A stretch of 64,000 nucleotides of DNA from Victivallales bacterium (lineage in GTDB: Bacteria; Verrucomicrobiota; Lentisphaeria; Oligosphaerales; Oligosphaeraceae), in NCBI GenBank assembly GCA_017535315.1, contig JAFXUD010000049.1:1-64000 (forward strand). The letters are read 5' to 3'. Each line of letters begins with the position of its first letter. Positions within the stretch are counted from its first letter, which is position 1. The notes beneath the pieces are model-generated. The model made no database searches. It was not told where the DNA came from and saw only the letters and a program-made list of their open reading frames with translations. The position numbers and the translations under genes were made by a program. Shown piece by piece: positions 35,584-42,774 of this stretch.

Positions 35584-35684
35584 GCACCCTTGCCTGGGCT
35601 ACGTCAAGGGTGCATTCCTCCCCCACGCCGCGCACCTTACGGGTGCTTGCATGGGATACGCATGATTGCGCACTTCGTGCGCAA
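35584..35684. repeat. hairpin-rich intergenic repeat
   Basis: GCACCCTTG (35584-35592) pairs with CAAGGGTGC (35605-35613), and TTGCGCAC (35666-35673) pairs with GTGCGCAA (35677-35684) around a 3-base loop; a third short stem, CACC-TTAC-GGGTG, lies between. The region separates two minus-strand genes. It may attenuate transcription or be a repeat insertion. Confidence 0.45.
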
Positions 35685-35726
35685 CCGCTTCCACAAGCTA
35701 CCTTCTAGGGGAACAAAACGAAGACA

Positions 35727-36296
35727 TCATTTGCGTTTACGATAGCCGCATTTGGGGCAGACTCCGTTTTCATCCAGAGCAATGCCGCAGAGCGGACAGC
35801 GCTCGACACTGCCTTCTGGTGTATATTCCTGGCTGGCCGCATTGACACCGCTGGTAAAGGTGATTTTCGCAATGTTCAGCTTGTCCTTTAGCAGAGTATA
35901 GACCATTTTAATCATGCCTTCCACAGTCATGGTCTCCTTGGTGACCACTAAGCGGCAATCGGGATATGCTGTGCAAAGCTCGTTCTTGAAAGCCTCGCCT
36001 TTCATGGTATTGGTCGGTGCACCATTTTTGATTCCCTGTTTCTCATAAACCTCAAGAATGGCTGGAAGAAGGGGATCGTCTTCACGAAGAATCAGGGCAT
36101 GGTCAAAATTCTTGATGACCGACCAGGCCGTCTTCTGAATTTCATTGCACGGGAAAACCATGTTGACGCCAGGATTGACTGTATCCTCAACCTCGATGGT
36201 CAGCACTCCAGTGTGACCATGCAGGTATTGGGCCTCACCCTGAAAACGATAAAAACGATGTGCATACTGAATGTCAAACGTCGTGATTGATCTCAT
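35727..36296 (-). CDS. 6-pyruvoyl-tetrahydropterin synthase / QueD family protein with C-terminal zinc ribbon
   Basis: The start ATG 36296 (MRSITTFDIQYAHRF) has AAGGAG 7 bases upstream; the ORF extends further but without support. The 189-aa product carries the zinc histidines His13 and HGH (26-28), and a KETMTVEGMIK strand-helix typical of the family. Residues 167-183 add a CPLC...CPKC zinc ribbon not present in most QueD. A catalytic cysteine corresponding to QueD Cys27 is not obvious, so the reaction (6-carboxy-tetrahydropterin for queuosine, or another pterin step) is uncertain. Confidence 0.75.
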   Translation of the reverse strand: MRSITTFDIQYAHRFYRFQGEAQYLHGHTGVLTIEVEDTVNPGVNMVFPCNEIQKTAWSVIKNFDHALILREDDPLLPAILEVYEKQGIKNGAPTNTMKGEAFKNELCTAYPDCRLVVTKETMTVEGMIKMVYTLLKDKLNIAKITFTSGVNAASQEYTPEGSVERCPLCGIALDENGVCPKCGYRKRK

Positions 36297-36389
36297 TGCT
36301 GTACTCCTTGTGGTTGTTTCTTTTGATTGTCTCTGTCCACTGCACAAAGACGACGAAGCAATAACTCTTGGATTACTGCACAAACATCA

Positions 36390-36521
36390 CTAATGTAGCC
36401 AATTCAATAGGATTTACAAACTTACAAATCAAAAATTAGGGAATTATATACTTGCTCGTGTTTGGCGTATTTGAATAACAAAAAGCCGACTTGACACCCC
36501 CTCCCTAATTGGCTACATTAG
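36390..36521. promoter_or_regulatory. 15-bp perfect inverted repeat carrying the -10 boxes of two divergent genes
   Basis: CTAATGTAGCCAATT (36390-36404) and AATTGGCTACATTAG (36507-36521) are exact reverse complements. Each lies about 91-94 bases from the start of a divergent gene (QueD-like at 36296; unknown at 36612) and contains a TACATT -10 box pointing at it. A related TGGTTACATTAG forms the -10 region of cassette A2 (42324-42335). Between the arms is a solo MITE end, GGGAATTATATACTT (36439-36453). Either a shared promoter/operator element or an insertion supplying promoters. Confidence 0.5.
36491..36519 (+). promoter_or_regulatory. sigma-70-like promoter for the gene at 36612
   Basis: TTGACA (36491-36496), 17 bases, TACATT (36514-36519). 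The -35 box is a perfect consensus. The -10 box lies in the right arm of the inverted repeat. A small hairpin, AGCCC-AAGGGT-GGGCT, follows in the leader. Confidence 0.6.
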
Positions 36522-36611
36522 ACACCAGCCCAAGGGTGGGCTTCTGGAAAGCGTATTCCAAATTACCTCTGAATATACGGCAAAACACTAGCTTAATAGG
36601 AGAATGAATCA

Positions 36612-37439
36612 ATGACAAAGGCGATAGACAAATACTGGCTGTTCGGGGTGCGTGCCCACCAGGACGATCCGCTGCTGAATGCATTGGGGCATAAAGAACG
36701 GCGCAACGGTTCTCGAATCACCCCTGCCGAGGGTGCCTTCATGCTGGGCGTGCCGAATATCATCATGGTCACCAGTGAAACAGGGGAGCCAGTGCCCTTC
36801 ACCCATGACGCCTACCAGTATTGCGAGAGTTTTCGCCCTCTTAAGCGCGTGATGTGGAGCTCGTGCGGCAGCAGCGGCTGGAGAAACGGCAATGAAGAGG
36901 ATTTCATCTGCGAACTGAGTCGCAAATACGACAATATCTGCGGTACCTATCTTGACGATTTCTTTGCGCGTTTCGGCGCAAAACCACAAGAGCATACAGA
37001 GGAGCTGCTTGGCTGCATTCGTGGCATTCGGGAGACATTGTCGCACGCTTCGCGTCCCATGCCGATTTGCGTGACGGCATACATGCAAGGCATGGATGAA
37101 GTGGCGCAGTCCGTTTTGGATGAAATCGACGGCCTGGTTGTCTGGACATGGCGTTCAGAGGAACTGCCTATGCTGCCAAAACGCTTCCAGCAGCTTGAAC
37201 AAAGATGCCCTAAGCATAGGAAACTGCTGGGCATCTATATGTTCGATTTCACCACGCGCGAGGCGGTCGATATGGAACTGATGAGGTTTCAGTGCGATTT
37301 CGGTCTGGAAATGCTGAAGGCAGGCCGTGTGGACGGCTTGGTCTTCGAGTCCAACTCCGTCATGGGAGTCGGTCTGCCGACAGAAACATATCTACGTGAG
37401 TGGATTGCCAGGACACGCGACATTGAACTGACGAACTGA
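36612..37439 (+). CDS. conserved-looking protein of unknown function, possible TIM-barrel hydrolase
   Basis: This 275-aa soluble protein starts at ATG 36612 with AGGAG 9 bases upstream. No signal peptide. The beta-alpha alternation (VPNIIMVTSE, RVMWSSCGS, NICGTYLDDFF, MPICVTAYM, DGLVVWTWRSEEL, LLGIYMFDF, DGLVFESN) suggests a TIM barrel, with acidic residues at strand ends (TYLDDFF, WRSEEL) as in glycosidase-like enzymes. No family recognised. It is transcribed divergently from the QueD-like gene from a strong promoter and stands alone. Confidence 0.7.
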   Translation: MTKAIDKYWLFGVRAHQDDPLLNALGHKERRNGSRITPAEGAFMLGVPNIIMVTSETGEPVPFTHDAYQYCESFRPLKRVMWSSCGSSGWRNGNEEDFICELSRKYDNICGTYLDDFFARFGAKPQEHTEELLGCIRGIRETLSHASRPMPICVTAYMQGMDEVAQSVLDEIDGLVVWTWRSEELPMLPKRFQQLEQRCPKHRKLLGIYMFDFTTREAVDMELMRFQCDFGLEMLKAGRVDGLVFESNSVMGVGLPTETYLREWIARTRDIELTN

Positions 37440-37695
37440 GGCTTCGCTGCACGTGTTTCTGTGATTTATTCACCTCTTTGAGGCTCAGCCTCACCAAGTC
37501 CAAGAGTTTTCTCTCACTCCTCTTCTACCACGGCATGGTGACAATTGGGGAGGCAGACTACGATGGCATCCGTTTGACCATCCCAAACCAACTGATTTCA
37601 GAGGAGATATGAAACGAGTTTGGGAAAGGCGGAAAAAACGATACCATCTTGGGGAATGGAGCGTTGAAACGACATCTCCCCTCTTGGGAAACGCC

Positions 37696-40600
37696 TTATG
37701 GATTCGGCTGTGGCGGTTGCGGCGGGGGCTGGTGCGCCGCCATCTCCGCAAGGGTGTAGATTTGGGCGCAGACTGTGAAGAAGCGCGCGGCAAGTTCGAT
37801 TCTCTCGTCTGGCTCTATTCCGTCGGGCGGGTTCCTGACGCTGGCGACAAGGTCCGTGAAGGTCTGGCGGAGCCCCTTTGCCTGTTCGGCAAGGATGCTG
37901 TCTCCAGCGGCAAGGGTGTTAAGATGGCCTTCGCATTGCTGGATAGTCCTGTCCATTGCAGCCTTGTCATCCTCCCAGTATTTGTCATTCGGGCGGTTCG
38001 GCGCATTGGTGACTCCTGCATCCATCAGCCTCAAGACGCCTTTCTTGCTCCGCATGAGAAGATTGACGAAGCCTTCAGGATTCCCTGCTGCGATGTAGTC
38101 GGCTGCGCGCTTCATAAGCGTCGTCGGCTTTGGCTTTGTGAATATCTTCCAGTTGTCATACGATGTTTTAGAGGAAAGCGAGAACTCAACGGAAAGGTAC
38201 TCTTCAGGCGTCAATTCAAGCTTGCCCTCCGTGTCGTAGTCCTCTGTAACCTTGAAGCTTGAGAAGCGCCAATTGCTGTCCAGCTCGAAGTTTAGCGTCT
38301 TGTAAGAGGCATCCTTGAATCTGTAGTCCACATCGCGCTTGTCCTTCAGGAAATTGATGCCACCGAGGAGTTTGCCGACGGCGGGGTACTTCTCCGTCAC
38401 CTGCCCGAGAGTCATGTTCAGAAGCTGCGTGCCGTCTTCGATGATGACGTCCTCGACGTTGTTCTTCAGACCGTCAAGGAACCCATCCTTGAACTCCTGA
38501 AGCCACATTGATTCGTCAACCTTGTCAAGCCCAGCTTTGTGCTTTAGGATGTACCTCGCGATGAGGTCAACCGCCATGCGTATGGGAGCGGAGGCGGGAA
38601 GCCTGATTTCGAAAATGTTCTTGCCACTGTTGAGCCACGGTCTCTTGTCCTTGTGCTTCGAAACGACGCTTTCATGCGTGTATTTGAACTGCAGGGTTCC
38701 TGAAAGACCGATGCTGTCCTTCGCAAGGTCCGCTCCAGCCGCCGCCACAGGATTCAGGAGGTCTCCCTTTATGGTGTCTTTTGCGCCATCGCCTAGTCCA
38801 ATTTCTTCCATAAGGCCATCGGTGAAGTTTCCAAGGGCGTCATACGTTAGGCTGCCTGTAACGACAGTCCTGGAGGTGCGTGGCTCCGTGATTTCTGCGA
38901 TGTTGAAGAACTTCTCCTGATAAATTTTCGATGGAATCTTAACGATTGGATTAGCCAGTCTTGGAATGATGTATCCAACTGCGCCCTTTGCGGCGGCCTT
39001 TGCGGCGGCCGCGCCCTCGACGGCGCCGTCGAGAGCCTCGGCTCGTTTCGTGAGAAGGGCCGTCGCAATTGAGAGGAGCCTTGCCTTGTTCGAGAAATCC
39101 TGCCAGAAGGCATCGTTCTTCTTAACATCGCCGAGGACGGAATCCTCAAGTTCCGTGAGCTTCCCCTGCAATTCCGCCAACGCCTGCGTGATGGCACGAG
39201 CGTTTCCTGTGCCGTTATTTACAATCTGGACAAGTGAGTCCTTCCATGCGCCATTCATTTCTCCTGCGTCCTCGTTGAATCGATTCACAAGATGGTCCTC
39301 GGAACATTCCATAAGCGACTTCGCAAATGACGTGTACATTTTGCCGCTCGCCGAAAGTTCACGTGAATAATCGATGCTGCCAGAAAGTTCTCCGCTTATA
39401 TTTGTCGCAAGCTCGCCGCCATTCTGGAAATAGAGGCCGCCTTGCGCCTTTCCCTGCAGCCCGCCGTTGAATGTCACGGCTTTCCGTTCGCCGACAAGCT
39501 CGACGTTGCGCTTCTTGAGGAATAGTCCGCTCATGTTTCCGAATATGTTGCGGTTCCTAAGAGTCGCGCTGTATGCGTGCTGGTCCATTTGGCTACGGCT
39601 GATTCTGAAGCCTGTGAAAGTCGCGCCGAGCACGAAAAGGTGTCCTAGGCTCTTGAGTGTCGCCTTTCCCCACGAATAAAAGAGTTCACGCGGACGCGGA
39701 GTCATGAGTATGTTGAGTTCCCACATATTCTTCGCGAGCTCATCAAAATTAGCGTATGTCTTTGTGACGCTGTACGTCAGGCCAAGCGAACCCTTGCCCT
39801 CGGCCTTCCCGCCAAGCCCGCCTTCGGATTTCTTATTCTTTGGATCTATTCCGACCTTGGCAGACCCTCCAGCCTCGCCTTTGCCACCAAATGAATAAGT
39901 CACGCTCACGGTTCCCTTGGCATTGTCTGTCTTTATCTTCGCCATGACCTCCAACGAGCCTCCCGCCTTCCCTTTCAAGTCGGCGGCGATGAAGCCAAGG
40001 CTGAAAAGGGCATAGACTCCTGCGCGCAGCGTCACAGTGCGTTCACCGCCCCGCTCTGGAATGTCGCCAAGCTGCTTGCTGAGCACCTTGCAGTGTACCT
40101 CCTCACTCTTCTCTGCTCCAGAATAGTGGTAGCGGATGCGGTCGTTCGTGAGGTGCGATAGGTCCGTGGCAGCCTTTGCCGAGGCGTCCGTGTCGATCAA
40201 ATCGCCCAGTCCGACTTCCGCAGACGCTATGTCATAGACGTCCTCCTGATGCGCCGCCTGGTTGGCTGCCTGCGCTCCGAACAGCTCTTGACGAATCCGC
40301 TTGAGGCAGTCGTTGAAGTCTTTATCGTATCTCTTTATCAACTGATAATCATCGGTTGTGACACGGTGGTTGTTTAGTTTTGAGCGCATGTCGTCGAATT
40401 TGCGCCGCATCCATTCCATTACCCACATGCCTTTGCCCCGCGCACGGTCGATGTCGTAGCGAAAGGCTCTGAGTGAATCACGCACCTGCTCCAGCTGCTT
40501 CTTCTGGAACTTTCTCTCGTCCTTGACGTTGCCAGACGGGTCCTGGAGGCTGTAGTCGGTCTTGATTCCTGAAACGGCTATTTTTCGCTGTTCGACAGCA

Positions 40601-41406
40601 AGTCCCTTTAAATGAACCAATTGTGCTATCTGGTTTTCAAGTGCCTTCTTGCGCTCTGGAGTTATGTTATTTTGCTCTTCCCTCAGCTTGTCCCTGCACT
40701 GCTGAATCAGGGCATTGTAGCGCGCCTCCCCTATGAAGAGTTCCTTGACCTTGACGGCGGAATCGACCGTGAGGCGCAGGAGATCGGCACGGTTGGATGC
40801 GTCATAGTACTTGCCGTTGGCGAGCTCGAGGACCGCCTTTTCGGAGATGGTGCCCTCTTTGAGCATGCCTGCGAGGCCGAGCATGGCGTTCTTGAGGGAA
40901 TTGAGTCCTGCCTCGCCGAGACGATGCGTCGCGTTCGGGTCGTTTTGGGGCAGCGTTTTTTTTGCGAGCATGTCAAACTCATTCGTCGCCATCAGCTTGT
41001 CGAGAGCCGTCTTGCAGAATCTCCGTGCGTCCTCAATAGTGACATTTGGATTGCGCTGCAAAAAAACCGTCGCCACTTCATTCACGAGGCTGTTGACTTC
41101 CGCCTCGCCGCCGACGAGTTCCCTGCGGTTGTTTGTTGTCTTCTCCGTCTCGTTCTGCAATTCTGCGGCGGTGAACGTATGGTTCGCCGCGAAAATCTGC
41201 GCCTTGTTGACGGCACTCTGCGCCATGGTATCGCCGCCTGCTTTGACGAAGTTCAGAATGGTTGGTGCGATGGTATTGTTTTTCTTAATCTCTGCCGCGT
41301 CGTCTGGATTCGCAGGGTTCAAGGCGTTAGGCCCCGTCAGCTTGCTGAAATCATTGACTGCCCAGAAACGCCTTCCGAGTGTTGCTTCTGAAACATGTTC
41401 TGTCAT
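37696..41406 (-). CDS. cassette A2 giant substrate/effector-like protein
   Basis: The 1236-aa product starts at ATG 41406 (MTEHVSEATLG), with GGAGG inside the last codons of the preceding chaperone gene, whose TGA ends 2 bases before; a GTG two codons earlier is less likely. No signal peptide. It is a diverged paralogue of A1: helical N-terminus, LSHLTNDRIR (A1: LSHRTNDQIR), Gly/Val-rich beta-like stretch (about 459-559, many GGK/GSL), ANPIVKIPSKI (about 817), DKRPW (about 922), KKGVLRLMD-type C-terminal helices and a Pro/Gln-rich tail (PPPQPPQPNP). The stretch 980-1080 differs most from A1. No enzyme motif seen. Secretion through a type III-like machine is inferred only from the chaperones. 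Confidence 0.85.
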   Translation of the reverse strand: MTEHVSEATLGRRFWAVNDFSKLTGPNALNPANPDDAAEIKKNNTIAPTILNFVKAGGDTMAQSAVNKAQIFAANHTFTAAELQNETEKTTNNRRELVGGEAEVNSLVNEVATVFLQRNPNVTIEDARRFCKTALDKLMATNEFDMLAKKTLPQNDPNATHRLGEAGLNSLKNAMLGLAGMLKEGTISEKAVLELANGKYYDASNRADLLRLTVDSAVKVKELFIGEARYNALIQQCRDKLREEQNNITPERKKALENQIAQLVHLKGLAVEQRKIAVSGIKTDYSLQDPSGNVKDERKFQKKQLEQVRDSLRAFRYDIDRARGKGMWVMEWMRRKFDDMRSKLNNHRVTTDDYQLIKRYDKDFNDCLKRIRQELFGAQAANQAAHQEDVYDIASAEVGLGDLIDTDASAKAATDLSHLTNDRIRYHYSGAEKSEEVHCKVLSKQLGDIPERGGERTVTLRAGVYALFSLGFIAADLKGKAGGSLEVMAKIKTDNAKGTVSVTYSFGGKGEAGGSAKVGIDPKNKKSEGGLGGKAEGKGSLGLTYSVTKTYANFDELAKNMWELNILMTPRPRELFYSWGKATLKSLGHLFVLGATFTGFRISRSQMDQHAYSATLRNRNIFGNMSGLFLKKRNVELVGERKAVTFNGGLQGKAQGGLYFQNGGELATNISGELSGSIDYSRELSASGKMYTSFAKSLMECSEDHLVNRFNEDAGEMNGAWKDSLVQIVNNGTGNARAITQALAELQGKLTELEDSVLGDVKKNDAFWQDFSNKARLLSIATALLTKRAEALDGAVEGAAAAKAAAKGAVGYIIPRLANPIVKIPSKIYQEKFFNIAEITEPRTSRTVVTGSLTYDALGNFTDGLMEEIGLGDGAKDTIKGDLLNPVAAAGADLAKDSIGLSGTLQFKYTHESVVSKHKDKRPWLNSGKNIFEIRLPASAPIRMAVDLIARYILKHKAGLDKVDESMWLQEFKDGFLDGLKNNVEDVIIEDGTQLLNMTLGQVTEKYPAVGKLLGGINFLKDKRDVDYRFKDASYKTLNFELDSNWRFSSFKVTEDYDTEGKLELTPEEYLSVEFSLSSKTSYDNWKIFTKPKPTTLMKRAADYIAAGNPEGFVNLLMRSKKGVLRLMDAGVTNAPNRPNDKYWEDDKAAMDRTIQQCEGHLNTLAAGDSILAEQAKGLRQTFTDLVASVRNPPDGIEPDERIELAARFFTVCAQIYTLAEMAAHQPPPQPPQPNP

Positions 41407-41408
41407 GT

Positions 41409-41858
41409 TCACTCCTCCTCGACTTCGTCAGAAGGCATGTCTATGTTCGGGTATTCCTCCGCGAACTTTTCGCGAATAAGATTCACCAAATCGACCAGTG
41501 CTTCAATCCAGGCGGCCAGGCGGTCGGCGGAATCGAAGAGTTCCGCAGGTCTGTGGTCGTGGGCGACGACGAGGCGCGCCTCGGGGTCCATCGACACGGA
41601 GAAACCGCCGTTGGGAGCATCCAGTTCGTTCAACGCCAGAAGCGCACGGGCGCGCTGAGCCACGAAATAGTCTTCTGGGGCAAGACCGACGGTAGCCCAC
41701 GCGATGACGACATGTGCATCGTCAATATAGTCGATTTCAACGTCAATCGTGCCATCGACGGTGAAGATGCATTTACCGTCCTCCAATACGAGTTCCAGGC
41801 CGAGAGTCTTGCCGAATTCGTCTAGCGATATATTGAACGATTCAGGCAATGTCATCAT
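41409..41858 (-). CDS. CesT-like chaperone, cassette A2, second chaperone
   Basis: This 149-aa acidic protein starts at ATG 41858 with AAGGAGG 7 bases upstream. It parallels the A1 second chaperone: LGLELVLEDGKCIFTVDG, VVIAWATVG, ARALLALNEL, FSVSMDPEARLVV, RLAAWIEALVDLV, ending in an acidic tail (DEVEEE). It starts 2 bases after the stop of the first chaperone and ends 2 bases before the giant protein, so all three are co-translated from one transcript. Chaperone role inferred from fold pattern and position. Confidence 0.75.
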   Translation of the reverse strand: MMTLPESFNISLDEFGKTLGLELVLEDGKCIFTVDGTIDVEIDYIDDAHVVIAWATVGLAPEDYFVAQRARALLALNELDAPNGGFSVSMDPEARLVVAHDHRPAELFDSADRLAAWIEALVDLVNLIREKFAEEYPNIDMPSDEVEEE

Positions 41859-41860
41859 AT

Positions 41861-42280
41861 TCAGGCCTCCTTTTCGGCTGCTGAGTTTTCCAGGCGTACC
41901 TGCCAGTCATAGACACTTTGCAGGAAGTCATTGAGATAGTCTTTGAAGGCCGCCTCGTCCTCGAAAGCATCCTTGTCGAAACGGTCAGTGAGATAGACTG
42001 CGTTCTCCTGCTCATTGAGCGAAAGCGTCGCGCCATCCGTGGCCTGCCAGAAGAAATTGCCTTTGAGGGCAGCCTCTGCAAACACACCAGGACACTTGCC
42101 ATCGCCAAAACTTCCTATCAACGCACGGCAGTAAAAAGCGCCAGTGTCGCCTTCCGTCTCGAAGAAAAACAGTTGTGTATCATCGACATTCAGCGTGAAA
42201 CCGCTGTCGTCTGCCACAACCGCATCTTGAGAGGCGATTCCAAGAGCCATGTCGGCCAATCTCTGTAGTTTGTCCATCAT
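41861..42280 (-). CDS. CesT-like chaperone, cassette A2, first chaperone
   Basis: This 139-aa acidic protein starts at ATG 42280 (a second ATG follows) with AGGAG 9 bases upstream. It matches the A1 first chaperone by ALKGNFFWQATDGATLSLN and AVYLTD, and by the final YLNDFLQSVYDWQ helix. As in A1 it differs from the second chaperone of its own operon, supporting an ancestral two-chaperone arrangement. It is the first gene of the cassette, transcribed from the promoter at 42326-42353. Confidence 0.72.
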   Translation of the reverse strand: MMDKLQRLADMALGIASQDAVVADDSGFTLNVDDTQLFFFETEGDTGAFYCRALIGSFGDGKCPGVFAEAALKGNFFWQATDGATLSLNEQENAVYLTDRFDKDAFEDEAAFKDYLNDFLQSVYDWQVRLENSAAEKEA

Positions 42281-42325
42281 TGTCTTTATCTCCTATTTCA
42301 TATCTTTGACTACTGACAAAAAACT

Positions 42326-42353
42326 AATGTAACCATACTATAAGCAATTTCAA
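42326..42353 (-). promoter_or_regulatory. promoter of cassette A2
   Basis: On the minus strand TTGAAA (42348-42353), 16 bases, TACATT (42326-42331), about 46 bases before the start at 42280. The -10 region TGGTTACATTAG resembles that of the divergent promoters at 36390-36521. Confidence 0.55.
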
Positions 42354-42397
42354 GTTTTCAAGGCATTCTTGAGACTTAAGAATACATTTGAAAAAAA

Positions 42398-42639
42398 GGA
42401 GAATTATATACTTTAGTTGCCGATTGGACTTTCCCACAGAGAAGAGCCGCGTAAGCGGCGGCAAGAGTATAGCCGTGGGTAGAGCGAAGCCGCGACAGCG
42501 GCGAAGCGAAACCCACGGTCAGATGCCCACCCCAGTCCCCATGCGCCTTGCCGCGTAGCACAGCGAAGCGGCAAGGCGCATCCAGGCCATCGACCAATGA
42601 AGGATAATGTCATCAGGAAACTCAAGTATAGAATTCCCC
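42398..42639 (+). mobile_element. MITE-like element, long copy (about 242 bp)
   Basis: The left end, GAATTATATACTTTAGTTGC (from 42401), and right end, ACTCAAGTATAGAATTCC (to 42637), are inverted relative to each other. They match the ends of the shorter element at 50776-50894, as do CACAGAGAAGAGCCGCG, GCGGCGGCA and AATGTCATCAGGAAACTCAA. The extra internal 120 bases are palindromic and GC-rich. Seven A residues flank each side, consistent with but not proof of a target duplication. No ORF inside. It occupies most of the 494-base gap 42281-42774, whose remainder holds the A2 promoter and an AT-rich leader. Confidence 0.7.
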
Positions 42640-42774
42640 AAAAAAACTCATTTGTGAAAGGAAGATGCTTAGGTAGTCAAAGATGTTTTTTTTCAAATCA
42701 AGCATTTTAAAACAACTCTTTCAAGCTGTATATTTACCATGATATACAATATGTTGTTTTAATTGAATACCAAC

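Noticed and set aside
36297-36383. N-terminal extension of the QueD-like protein
   Set aside because: ATG 36296 has AAGGAG at the right distance and matches the family start; the extension is serine/threonine-rich and lacks an RBS.
36384-36611. preQ1 riboswitch before the QueD-like gene
   Set aside because: No recognisable preQ1 aptamer core was seen; the region is explained by divergent promoters and an inverted repeat.
37609-38262. Plus-strand ORF with a good-looking GAGGAG before its ATG
   Set aside because: Almost all of it is antisense to the 3' end of the A2 giant gene, which has paralogue support; the RBS match is probably chance.
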